The notes beneath the pieces are model-generated. The model had not been told where the DNA came from. It searched no databases and saw nothing but the letters and a program-made list of their open reading frames with translations. 14,988 bases of DNA from a bacterium. GTDB taxonomy: Bacteria > SZUA-79 > Acidulodesulfobacterales > Acidulodesulfobacteraceae. How positions within the stretch are numbered: position 1 is the first letter of the stretch; every line of letters starts with the position of its first letter. Below, piece by piece: positions 1 through 7,645 of the stretch. The DNA is taken from NCBI GenBank assembly GCA_021794255.1, contig JAJYRF010000041.1, positions 1-14,988 on the forward strand. Direction: 5' to 3'. A program made the translations under genes and the position numbers.

Positions 1-2
1 AA

Positions 3-1184
3 CCTTCGGATATCAACGGCATATCGCATTTTATAGAGCATATGCTTTTTAAAGGGACTAAAAAACGCTCATATTTAGATATTGATAAAGAAATTGATAT
101 TATGGGCGGCGCATTAAATGCTTTTACTGGAAATGAATTGACTTGTTTTTATACAAAAGTTTTAGCAAAAAATTATGAAAGAGCTATTGATTTGCTTACA
201 GATATAATGTTTAATTCATTATTTTCGGCAAGCGAAATTGAAAAAGAAAAGCTAGTCGTGCTTCAAGAAATTATGGGTGCGCAGGATGACCCTTACGATT
301 ATGTCCATGACCTGTTTCATAAAGATTTTTACGGCAATTCTTTATACGGAAATCCTATACTTGGAACTGCCGAGACAATTCAAGGTTTTGACAGAAATAA
401 AATTATTAAATATTTTAATGAATATTATATACCTAAAAATATTATAGTATCGGTGGCAGGAAATATAGACCATAATAAAGTGGTTGAATCAATTGATAAA
501 TTTATAAAAAAATTTTATAAAGAAAACAATAAAGCCGAACTAAATAATAGCAGTGTAAATAATAATGCAATCGCTGACAATTTGGGTAATCTAAACTGCG
601 CAAATAAAAAAATATCAAAAAATTACGGTGAATTTTTTCATAACAAAGAATTAGAGCAAATTCATTTTGTGATTGGATTTGACGGGATTAAGAAAACAGA
701 TAAAGAATATTATGTTATGGAAATTTTAAATACCGTTCTAGGAGGGTCTGTTAGTTCCCGCCTATTTCAAGAGGTAAGAGAAAAAAAAGGATTGGCATAT
801 TCTATTTATTCTAATAGCGTTTTTCATAAAATGGACGGCTATTTATCAATATACGCCGGAGTTGCAAATGATAAATTTAATACGGCAAAAGATGTTATTT
901 TAGATATTGTTAATGAATTAGCCGAAAATAAAATTAGTGCGGATGATATATTAAATGCAAAAAAACATGTCTCGGACAGTTTTTTGCTTGGATTAGAGTC
1001 GTCAAGCAATTTAATGACCCGAAATGCTTTAAATGAAATATATTATAAAAAATATATTTCAAAAAATCAGGTATTAAAAAAAATAGAAGCTGTAAATGAA
1101 GATTTAATATTTAATCTGATTGCAAAAATATATTCAGGCAAAAGAAATGTTTTAATAACTGTTCTTGGTAAAGACAATAATTAA
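3..1184 (+). CDS. M16 family zinc metallopeptidase (insulinase/PqqL/MPP-like), 5'-truncated by window edge
   Basis: Zinc-dependent processing peptidase of the inverzincin M16B type. The reading frame is open to the left edge, so the gene starts outside the window. The ATG at 42 is internal: the codons just before it (27-41) encode the zinc motif HFIEH (HxxEH), preceded by GIS and followed by MLFKGT. The third zinc ligand is the Glu encoded at 267-269, exactly 76 residues after the second His, in the usual VVLQEI context. The C-terminal half has the M16 substrate-binding block VLGGSVSSRLFQEVREKKG and then LAYSIYS (about 732-816). Between the two halves there is an Asn-rich low-complexity linker (about 519-640). 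The C-terminus is complete, stop TAA at 1182-1184. Bacterial M16B enzymes are usually about 420 residues, so only a short N-terminus is missing. Cellular location and substrate cannot be told from this fragment. Confidence 0.93.
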   Translation, partial: PSDINGISHFIEHMLFKGTKKRSYLDIDKEIDIMGGALNAFTGNELTCFYTKVLAKNYERAIDLLTDIMFNSLFSASEIEKEKLVVLQEIMGAQDDPYDYVHDLFHKDFYGNSLYGNPILGTAETIQGFDRNKIIKYFNEYYIPKNIIVSVAGNIDHNKVVESIDKFIKKFYKENNKAELNNSSVNNNAIADNLGNLNCANKKISKNYGEFFHNKELEQIHFVIGFDGIKKTDKEYYVMEILNTVLGGSVSSRLFQEVREKKGLAYSIYSNSVFHKMDGYLSIYAGVANDKFNTAKDVILDIVNELAENKISADDILNAKKHVSDSFLLGLESSSNLMTRNALNEIYYKKYISKNQVLKKIEAVNEDLIFNLIAKIYSGKRNVLITVLGKDNN

Positions 1185-1261
1185 TTACTCTAATAAAAAT
1201 AATGAACTAACTCAAATCAGTTTTATATTATAGTATATAATTTATATTACAATATATTACA

Positions 1262-1282
1262 AATAAAATGCGGCATTTTATT
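1262..1282. other. Hairpin-forming inverted repeat between the peptidase and the membrane-protein gene
   Basis: Perfect 9-bp arms AATAAAATG and CATTTTATT flank a CGG loop. The repeat lies 77 bp after the peptidase stop and 70 bp before the next start. There is no clean T-tract after it, so a classical intrinsic terminator is not well supported. It could be a weak terminator, a transcript 3'-end structure or a protein-binding palindrome. A weaker second palindrome (CTAAAA-A-TTTTAG) follows at 1285-1297. Confidence 0.35.
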
Positions 1283-1352
1283 AGCTAAAAATTTTAGACG
1301 GAATATTATTGAAAACTAATAAATTAAATTATTTTATATATTTTATATTATT

Positions 1353-1919
1353 ATGAGCCAGCCGGATGTTTATTATCCTAAATCTTACGATATAACTTAT
1401 AGAATCGGTTATGTTGTCGGATTTATGGGAATTTTGATATTTGTGTTTTCATATATTTTTAACAGTTTAAATTATATATTGCTTGGACTTGCAATATTTG
1501 AAGCAGGCACTCTGCTTTCAGGAACATTTCTTCTTGTTTGGAGAAAAGAAGTTAAGATTTTTATCCTTTCATGCATTATAATGGGAATTATTCTTAGCGC
1601 GGTTTCTTTTTACTTTTTTAATTTTAATGCTTTATTTAAAGAGATTTCAATTATAGTTTCAATAGGATTTGTATTAGCCGGTTTAGGAGGATTATACGGC
1701 AAAGAAGCGTATTGTTTTCATTTTTACGAAGGATGGATATTGTTATGGTCATTTCCAATATTAATATTATTAAATCTTATTGTATTTATTTCAAATTATC
1801 AATCAAATCCCGCCGTCCATTTAATTTTTAGCATAATATATTTTTTTATTATGCTCCTTGCTTTATCTTTTTTAATAAAAAAAATTAAACAGCCGCTAAT
1901 GCAGTACTGTCAAAATTAA
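1353..1919 (+). CDS. DUF2301-like integral membrane protein
   Basis: Small hydrophobic protein of 188 residues with about six predicted membrane segments (roughly residues 18-36, 41-62, 69-90, 97-113, 127-148 and 155-175) and a short hydrophilic N-terminus. The best recognisable motif is GLYGKEAYCFHFYEG (residues 113-127). It resembles the G-x-x-x-KEAFCF-x-R-x-E block of the DUF2301 family, which I know mainly from cyanobacteria. The family assignment rests on that motif plus the overall membrane layout and is made from memory. No function is established for the family. The start at 1353 has no Shine-Dalgarno sequence, only A+T upstream. The gene stands alone: 168 bp separate it from the peptidase gene and 557 bp from the next gene, so it is probably its own unit or the tail of the peptidase transcript. 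Confidence 0.72.
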   Translation: MSQPDVYYPKSYDITYRIGYVVGFMGILIFVFSYIFNSLNYILLGLAIFEAGTLLSGTFLLVWRKEVKIFILSCIIMGIILSAVSFYFFNFNALFKEISIIVSIGFVLAGLGGLYGKEAYCFHFYEGWILLWSFPILILLNLIVFISNYQSNPAVHLIFSIIYFFIMLLALSFLIKKIKQPLMQYCQN

Positions 1920-2053
1920 AATTAAACCTCAATTTATATCTGTATATTTAATATACTTAGACGATTACTATTTTATTTATTAATTTATCAGATTAATTTA
2001 CCCGTATGATGTTTAATTTTATAAATTTAGTATTTATATGTTTATAATTTTAA

Positions 2054-2115
2054 ATTTAATTTATTTAATTTATTTAATTTATTTAATTTATTTAATTTAT
2101 TTAATTTATTTAATT
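2054..2115. repeat. Tandem repeat of 9-bp unit ATTTAATTT, about 6.9 copies
   Basis: Every base from 2054 to 2106 equals the base nine positions later, giving a 62-bp perfect run of ATTTAATTT. The run ends where GATAAAT begins (2116-2122); its inverted partner ATTTATC lies at 2135-2141. The array is non-coding, A+T only, and sits about 360 bp before the efflux cassette. Confidence 0.95.
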
Positions 2116-2205
2116 GATAAATATTTTATTAATAATTTATCGACTTAAAATAAATAAATAATATTATATAAAAAAATGATAAAGATTAACTGGAATACAT
2201 AATTT

Positions 2206-2232
2206 ATGCAAGAATATTATCTTAACTTGCAT
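2206..2232. other. Inverted repeat ATGCAAG-(13)-CTTGCAT
   Basis: Perfect 7-bp arms at 2206-2212 and 2226-2232 with a 13-base spacer, in otherwise featureless A+T DNA. It lies 245 bp before the tetR-like start and 8 bp before a second inverted repeat. It could be an operator or the stem of an RNA structure; nothing in the sequence decides between them. Confidence 0.35.
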
Positions 2233-2240
2233 TATTTAAT

Positions 2241-2261
2241 TGACTTATGACTATCAAGTCA
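2241..2261. promoter_or_regulatory. Candidate TetR-type operator, TGACTT-(9)-AAGTCA
   Basis: A 21-bp inverted repeat with 6-bp arms. Its size suits a dimeric TetR-family repressor, and it contains more G/C than its surroundings. It lies 216 bp upstream of the tetR-like gene, which is far for direct promoter occlusion. The assignment is inferred from position and symmetry only. Confidence 0.3.
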
Positions 2262-2340
2262 TTATAATAATTTTAAATATACTTAATAAAATGTTATTAA
2301 ATTAAACAGAAAATAAAATATTAATTTTTTATATAATATA

Positions 2341-2373
2341 CCTTAAATTACAGTTAGAAATTTATTTTTAAGG
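2341..2373. other. Inverted repeat CCTTAAA-(19)-TTTAAGG
   Basis: Arms at 2341-2347 and 2367-2373 are perfect complements. A competing inner pairing (AAATT with AATTT) overlaps the left arm, so two alternative folds are possible. It lies 104 bp before the tetR-like start, within reach of a promoter or 5' leader. Confidence 0.3.
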
Positions 2374-2476
2374 ATATATTAAATTATTTTAAATTAATTA
2401 TAAAATTTTTTATTATTTTAAAGAAGTATAATTTTTCATAATACATAAAAACAGCAAATAATAAACAATAGTATAA

Positions 2477-3091
2477 ATGACTGAAGAAGAATCTATAAAA
2501 ATAAATAAATTTGATTGCATTTTAATATCGGCAAGGAAAATTATAGAACAAGAAGGGTTTTCTGATTTTACTATGGATAAATTGGCTCACAATGCCGGTA
2601 TCGCAAAAGGAACGGTTTATTTGTATTTTAAAGACAAAAACGATGTGCTGGAAAGTGTTCTAAAAAAAGGTTTTCAAAATATGTTTAAAAGGATGGCATA
2701 TAAAGTAAACAATAAAAAGACGCCTGAAGAAAAAATTAAAACTTTAATATACGAAAATCTTTTATATATAAACGAAAATAAATATTTTTTTAAGACGGTT
2801 TTTTTAGATGAAATGAATATTGTGTTTTTAAAAAAAACTTCGCAGGAATCTTATAATTTAAGAAGAAAAAAATACGCCGAATTTATTTCTGAAATAATTA
2901 AAAAAGGCATAGACGAAGGGATTTTTAAAAATTGGCTTAATCCTTTAAAATCAGGTTTCTATCTTATTTCGCTTATTAAAACTAATGCCATTTATAATTT
3001 TAAAACTAATCCTGCTGAATTTAACGAAAATTTAATTAAATCGGAAGCAATTGAAATATATGATATTTTTATTTATGGAGTTAAAAATTAA
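2477..3091 (+). CDS. TetR/AcrR family transcriptional regulator
   Basis: DNA-binding repressor of 204 residues, normal for the family. The N-terminal helix-turn-helix spans about residues 12-60. The helix FTMDKLAHNA is followed by the recognition helix AKGTVYLYF (43-51) and KDKNDVLESVL, the characteristic TetR N-domain ending. The C-terminal ligand and dimerisation part (about 70-204) is helical and diverse, so the inducer cannot be read from it. The stop is 16 bp before the adaptor start, so the regulator is very likely cotranscribed with the pump genes and controls them, as is common for TetR-RND loci. The start has no Shine-Dalgarno sequence upstream (AT-only leader). The HTH begins about 12 residues in, which supports this start. 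Confidence 0.93.
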   Translation: MTEEESIKINKFDCILISARKIIEQEGFSDFTMDKLAHNAGIAKGTVYLYFKDKNDVLESVLKKGFQNMFKRMAYKVNNKKTPEEKIKTLIYENLLYINENKYFFKTVFLDEMNIVFLKKTSQESYNLRRKKYAEFISEIIKKGIDEGIFKNWLNPLKSGFYLISLIKTNAIYNFKTNPAEFNENLIKSEAIEIYDIFIYGVKN

Positions 3092-3093
3092 TT

Positions 3094-3099
3094 AAAGGG
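3094..3099 (+). promoter_or_regulatory. Shine-Dalgarno sequence of the adaptor gene
   Basis: AAAGGG ends 8 bases before the ATG at 3108. It is one of very few good ribosome-binding sites in the window. It favours the upstream start at 3108 over the internal ATG at 3216, which would give a shorter, more ordinary signal peptide. Confidence 0.65.
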
Positions 3100-3107
3100 T
3101 CACAAAA

Positions 3108-4304
3108 ATGATAAATAAAATTGTAAAATTTATAGCAAATAATAATAAAAATAAAAAAATATTTAATTCAAATTCTAATTTAAATCTTAATATAAATTTA
3201 AATGCTAAACATGAAATGCATGGCAAAGAATTTAGGCATCTTACCCCTATTTTACTTTTATTATTTATTCTTATTTCTGTTTTTACTTTAAGCGCCTGCT
3301 CAAGTAAAAAAATAACCGTAAAACATAATCTTCTTGTAACAGTAAAAAAAGTTAAAGTTATGAATGCAAATGTATATATTTCTTCGCCCGGATATTTCAT
3401 ACCGTCTATAACCGCAAATGTTTCTTCAAGAACTGCCGGTCAAGTAGTGAAAATTTATGCTCATGACGGTAACTTGGTTAATGCAGGGGAAGTACTGGCA
3501 GTCATTGACAGAACAAAAGCTTATTATGCTTTAAAGGCTCAGCAGGGTGCGGTCAATAAAGATAAGGCTGATCTTGCCCTTGCACTATCAACATTAAAAA
3601 GCGATAAAATGTTATACGGACAAAAGCTTTTGACTCCCTTAGAATATGATACTGCCGTTTCAAACTATAAAATGGCGTTGTCGGTGTTAAATTCCGACAA
3701 ATCCGTTCTTGGCATTGATGTAAAAAATTACAGAGATACTTTAATAAAATCTTTGATTAACGGCATTGTTTATAAAAGAAATATTAATCTTGGAGATTAT
3801 GTTCCTGTAAATAAAGTTGCCTATGAAATTGTTTCCCTGAAGCCGCTTGAGCTTGAGTTTCATATTCCGCAAAGCCAAATTTTTCAAATTAAAAAAGGAC
3901 AAACCGTGCTTGCAAAAGTAAAAGGTTTTCCTCATAAAATATTCAGCGGCAAAATATATTTTATAAGCCCGCAGCTTAATGCCCAAACGAGAATGGTCAG
4001 AGTAAAAGCTATATTTAAAAATAATAAATCAATGCTTAGACCGCAGTTATTTGCCGATGTTAATATTAAGGTAAAAAAGATAAACAATGGATTATTCGTC
4101 CCGGAAGCATCTCTGAGAACAGGTTTGATGGGGAATTTTGTATTTATTTATAAAAATAGTAAGGCTTATATGAAAAAGGTAAAAACCGGATTAACTAAAA
4201 ACGGATACATACAAGTTATTAAAGGTATAACTAAAAATGATTTTATAATAGTAAAAGGTTCAAATATTGTGCGAAACGGACAGAAGGTCTCTGTTGCTAA
4301 ATAA
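3108..4304 (+). CDS. RND efflux periplasmic adaptor (membrane fusion protein), predicted lipoprotein
   Basis: Periplasmic adaptor of 398 residues of the HlyD/AcrA type, linking an RND pump to an outer-membrane channel. After a basic N-region come a hydrophobic segment (about residues 45-60) and a lipobox L-S-A-C with Cys64, so the mature protein should be lipid-anchored. Next come the first barrel/lipoyl half (SRTAGQVVKIYAHDG, then LVNAGEVLAVID), a short alpha-helical hairpin (about 140-205), the second lipoyl half (INGIVYKRNINLGDYV), the beta-barrel and a membrane-proximal domain (FVPEASLRTG, then VKTGLTKNGYIQVIKG). The usual APF motif before the second lipoyl half reads KSLINGIV. The N-terminus is odd: about 44 residues precede the hydrophobic core, including an Asn-rich stretch with alternating N-L-N-I-N-L-N. 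An alternative start is Met37 (3216). The pump gene follows 163 bp downstream. Confidence 0.93.
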   Translation: MINKIVKFIANNNKNKKIFNSNSNLNLNINLNAKHEMHGKEFRHLTPILLLLFILISVFTLSACSSKKITVKHNLLVTVKKVKVMNANVYISSPGYFIPSITANVSSRTAGQVVKIYAHDGNLVNAGEVLAVIDRTKAYYALKAQQGAVNKDKADLALALSTLKSDKMLYGQKLLTPLEYDTAVSNYKMALSVLNSDKSVLGIDVKNYRDTLIKSLINGIVYKRNINLGDYVPVNKVAYEIVSLKPLELEFHIPQSQIFQIKKGQTVLAKVKGFPHKIFSGKIYFISPQLNAQTRMVRVKAIFKNNKSMLRPQLFADVNIKVKKINNGLFVPEASLRTGLMGNFVFIYKNSKAYMKKVKTGLTKNGYIQVIKGITKNDFIIVKGSNIVRNGQKVSVAK

Positions 4305-4322
4305 CTTAACTAAACATATAAT
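4294..4322 (+). promoter_or_regulatory. Possible secondary promoter before the RND pump gene
   Basis: TTGCTA (4294-4299) and TATAAT (4317-4322) are separated by exactly 17 bp, a sigma-70-like arrangement. The -35 hexamer overlaps the end of the adaptor gene. The following leader would be about 140 bases and includes an unusual G/C-containing patch (CGTGCGCA at 4324-4331). TATAAT is common by chance in such DNA, so this is tentative. Confidence 0.3.
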
Positions 4323-4467
4323 ACGTGCGCATATAAATTTTAATTTGTTATCTAATTTTTATTTCATTTTAGCCTGTTAACTGAACTGTCAAAAAGAATT
4401 AGAAAATAAACTGATTTAATAAATTTAATTAAAGCAAAATAAAATAAATTATAGAAAACTAATTGCT

Positions 4468-7400
4468 ATGAAAATATCCGATATATCTATTAAAAGACCC
4501 GTATTTGCCGTAATGATGGTAAGTATTTTTGTTGTTATGGGTATTTTTGGATACTTTACTCTGGCAGTAGATCTTTATCCTAATATTCAATTTCCTATTG
4601 TTACCGTTACAACCGTATTGCCCGGAGCAAGCCCCAAAGAAATGGAGCTTGATGTCACCAAAAAAATAGAAGACTCCGTAAATTCTGTTTCAGGAATAAA
4701 ACATATAATGTCTACCAGCAGCGTCGGACAATCAACCGTTATAGTAGAATTTCATTTAAACAGAAATATAGACCACAGATATGAAGTTGTTACGGCAGAT
4801 GTTAATGCAATTTTAGACACATTGCCAAAAAACATAAACACTCCGGTAATAAAAAAATTAAATGTAAATTCTTCGCCTATTTTGTGGATTACCTTAAGCG
4901 GGAACCGTTCTAAAAGATTTTTGACTTTTTATGCTGAAAAAGTGTTGCAGCGCCAATTTGAAAGATTGTCCGGCGTCGGGCAGGTTATAGTAAGCGGAGC
5001 AAGAAACAGGAGAATGGTATTTAACATAAACAACAATAAATTAATAAGTCATAACCTTGGCGTAAATCAGATAATTAATGCAATAAAATCTCAAAGCGTA
5101 GCAATGCCGACCGGCAATTTAAAAACTAATACAAAAACATATTTTACGTACTTAAAAGGAAGACTGCACAGTTCAAAAGCTTTTAATAATATGGTTATAA
5201 ATAATATTAACGGTGTTCCCGTCAAGTTTTCTCAAATAGGTTTTGCAAAAAATTACGAGGCTCCTGCTATTTCCATAACTACTTTTGACGGAAAACCCGC
5301 CGTAGGTCTCGGAATAACTATTAAAACGCATGCAAACGCAGTAAAAGTAGCAAGCGAATCCATAAATTATTTAAATAAGATAAAATATTCTTTTCCTCCC
5401 GGAGTGCATGCGTCTGTCGCATATAACAGTTCGACGTATATTGAAAGATCAATATCGGGGGTTGAATTTGATATCATTTGGGGAGCTCTTCTGACGGTTT
5501 TAATTGTGTTTTTTTTCTTAAAAGACATAAGGACTACTTTAATTGCTGCAACATCATTGCCTGCTGCCGTAATTTCTACATTCGGATTTATGCATTTGAT
5601 GGGTTTTGCATTGAACAATATGACTATGCTTGGACTATCTCTTTCCGTAGGACTTTTAATAGACGATGCTATAGTTGTAATTGAAAATATATTTAGACAT
5701 GTAGAAAACAGAGAAGAAAGGGTTTACGCTTCAATAAGTTCAATGAGTGAAATAGGTATAGCTATTTTAGCAACCACGTTATCTATTGTGGCAGTATTTA
5801 TTCCTGTCGCTTTTATGCCAGGTATGATAGGAAAGTTTTTTTATGAATTTGGTTTAACGGTCGCTTTTGCCGTATTAGTTTCATTGTTCGTATCTTTTAC
5901 GCTCACTCCTATGCTTGCGTCGAGGTTTGTCGTTCATAAAAAAGAACATGGCAGGCTATTTACAATTCTTGAAAATATGATGATAAAAATTACGCATATT
6001 TACAAAGGTATGATTGCATGGAGTTTAAAACATAGATTGCTTGTTATATTAACAGCCTTACTTATATTTATCGGTTCCTTATATATGACGAAATATATCG
6101 GCAAAGAAATGATGCCCCCGTCCAATTCCGGTAATTTTCTTGTATATTTTCAGGCTCCTGAAGGAACAAGCGTTAGAGTTATGAAAAAATATTCTGCAAA
6201 ATTATATAAAGTAGTTCAGAAGACGCCTTTTCTAAAAAGTATTTTTATGGCAACAGGGTTTGGCGCAAACGGTTCAAGATATAAAGGAATGTTTTTTGTT
6301 GCCGTTAAAAGCCGGAGAAATTTAAATCAGCAGCAGGTAATGGGAATATTAAGAAAAAAATTAGCAGTTGTACCGGGTGTTATTACGCAAGTTATGGACA
6401 TGCCGAATGTCGGCGGGGCTTCTCAAAATGTGGCGCCTCTTCAGGTTATAATTATGGGTCCAAGTTTGCATAAAATTACCGCTTATTCAAATAAATTGAT
6501 AAATAAATTAAAAAAAACTCAGGGACTTATAGATGTAACTTCAAATATGCAATTTCATCAGCCTGAACTTTTAATCCATATTAGAAGGAATACTGCAGGG
6601 TCTCTTGGAGTCAGCGTAGAATCTATCGGTGAAACAATTGATGCTCTGATAGGCGGAAATATTAATATTTTCAAGAATTATAATTTTGTTTACGAAAATC
6701 ACATATACAATCAACAAATAAGATTATTCAGGAACGAAAGAAATAAACCCGACGATATTAAAAATATATATGTTTCAAATAATGAAGGCAAACTTATACA
6801 GTTAAGAGACCTTATAACCATAAAAAAGACAATAGGTCCGCAGGTAATCAACAGGAGAGATTTAGAAAATTCCGTTACTGTTTATGCCGATATGGCTAAT
6901 CATGTTCCTTTAGGATTTGGAATTAAAAAAGCAACTGAATATATGAAACAGCTCCTGCCAAAAAAATCTTTATATACTTATGAGTTTTCAGGTATGGCTT
7001 CTAAAATGCAGCAATCATTTGCTTCAATGGGGGGAGCCTTGCTTCTTGCTTTAATAATTGTTTATATGATATTAGCATCTTTGTTTGACAGTTTTGTAGA
7101 TCCGTTAGTAATTATGCTTTCTGTTCCTCTTGCATTAATCGGAGCAATAGGGGCATTGTTTCTTGCTCACAGAAACTTAAGCGTTATAGCTCTTATCGGA
7201 ATAATTCTGTTGCTTGGTCTTGTTGTAAAAAATGCTATATTATTAGTAGATTATACAATTATTTTAATTAAAGAACGTAATTATAAAAGAAATGATGCGA
7301 TAATTGAAGCCGGAAGCGTCAGATTGCGTCCTATTCTAATGACTACGATGGCTATGGTTTTCGGTATGCTGCCGATAGCTCTCGGCACAGGAGTAGGCGC

Positions 7401-7533
7401 TTCTTCAAGAGCTCCAATGGGTATAGATGTAATAGGCGGGCTTATTACCTCTATGTTTTTGACATTAATAGTTGTTCCCGTAGTTTATTCGCTTGTTGAT
7501 GATTTAAAGAAAAAGGTAAGACGAAAGAAATAA
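4468..7533 (+). CDS. RND family multidrug efflux pump, HAE1/AcrB type
   Basis: Proton-driven inner-membrane pump of 1021 residues, close to the usual 1020-1050. It starts with the typical RND N-terminus ([15 protein letters not shown]) leading into TM1. Porter-domain motifs follow ([37 protein letters not shown]). TM4 carries the proton-relay pair in [13 protein letters not shown] (Asp399-Asp400). TM10 carries the partner lysine in [12 protein letters not shown] (Lys921). The duplicated second half ends with [18 protein letters not shown] and a basic tail. The retained DD/K triad indicates an active HAE-type exporter rather than a heavy-metal pump. The substrate is not readable. It should assemble as a trimer with the adaptor just upstream and a TolC-like channel that is not encoded here. 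No Shine-Dalgarno sequence precedes the ATG. The MFS pump gene follows after 112 bp. Confidence 0.97.
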   Translation: MKISDISIKRPVFAVMMVSIFVVMGIFGYFTLAVDLYPNIQFPIVTVTTVLPGASPKEMELDVTKKIEDSVNSVSGIKHIMSTSSVGQSTVIVEFHLNRNIDHRYEVVTADVNAILDTLPKNINTPVIKKLNVNSSPILWITLSGNRSKRFLTFYAEKVLQRQFERLSGVGQVIVSGARNRRMVFNINNNKLISHNLGVNQIINAIKSQSVAMPTGNLKTNTKTYFTYLKGRLHSSKAFNNMVINNINGVPVKFSQIGFAKNYEAPAISITTFDGKPAVGLGITIKTHANAVKVASESINYLNKIKYSFPPGVHASVAYNSSTYIERSISGVEFDIIWGALLTVLIVFFFLKDIRTTLIAATSLPAAVISTFGFMHLMGFALNNMTMLGLSLSVGLLIDDAIVVIENIFRHVENREERVYASISSMSEIGIAILATTLSIVAVFIPVAFMPGMIGKFFYEFGLTVAFAVLVSLFVSFTLTPMLASRFVVHKKEHGRLFTILENMMIKITHIYKGMIAWSLKHRLLVILTALLIFIGSLYMTKYIGKEMMPPSNSGNFLVYFQAPEGTSVRVMKKYSAKLYKVVQKTPFLKSIFMATGFGANGSRYKGMFFVAVKSRRNLNQQQVMGILRKKLAVVPGVITQVMDMPNVGGASQNVAPLQVIIMGPSLHKITAYSNKLINKLKKTQGLIDVTSNMQFHQPELLIHIRRNTAGSLGVSVESIGETIDALIGGNINIFKNYNFVYENHIYNQQIRLFRNERNKPDDIKNIYVSNNEGKLIQLRDLITIKKTIGPQVINRRDLENSVTVYADMANHVPLGFGIKKATEYMKQLLPKKSLYTYEFSGMASKMQQSFASMGGALLLALIIVYMILASLFDSFVDPLVIMLSVPLALIGAIGALFLAHRNLSVIALIGIILLLGLVVKNAILLVDYTIILIKERNYKRNDAIIEAGSVRLRPILMTTMAMVFGMLPIALGTGVGASSRAPMGIDVIGGLITSMFLTLIVVPVVYSLVDDLKKKVRRKK

Positions 7534-7645
7534 ACTTTTAAAAATTATTAAAATTTTAATCCTCCTTCTTCAAACAATAATAAGTTTATAATTTTATGGA
7601 AATTTTTATATAGCAACAGTAAATTATTTTGTAATTTAAATTAAA

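Larger units (their letters stand above)
1920..2476. other. 557-bp non-coding spacer upstream of the efflux cassette
   Basis: No plausible gene is present on either strand. The spacer is extremely AT-rich. It holds a weak GTATAT-TTA-ATATAC palindrome at 1942-1956 shortly after the preceding gene, a 9-bp tandem repeat (2054-2115), and three inverted repeats (2206-2232, 2241-2261, 2341-2373). A TATAAT hexamer occurs at 2427-2432, 44 bp before the tetR-like start, but I see no good -35 element. This is the only long regulatory space in front of the efflux genes, so their promoter and operator most likely lie here. Confidence 0.7.

Noticed and set aside
1942..1956. GTATAT-TTA-ATATAC palindrome as terminator of the DUF2301-like gene
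   Set aside because: An A/T-dominated 6-bp stem without a good U-tract is expected often by chance in this DNA.
2054..2115. Tandem array as a CRISPR or origin iteron
   Set aside because: Nine-bp units without spacers cannot be a CRISPR array. No DnaA boxes or replication genes are nearby.
3092..3400. Open frame on the minus strand opposite the adaptor N-terminus
   Set aside because: It is antisense to a well-supported coding region with a lipobox. Its Phe/Leu-rich translation is the mirror of Asn/Lys-rich codons, and it has no homology I recognise.
7561..7571. CCTCCTTCTTC between the RND and MFS genes, matching the anti-Shine-Dalgarno core, or a strong SD on the minus strand
   Set aside because: Read on the minus strand, the GGAGG is not followed by a start codon at a proper distance. 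On the plus strand there is no reason to expect an anti-SD. Most likely chance.
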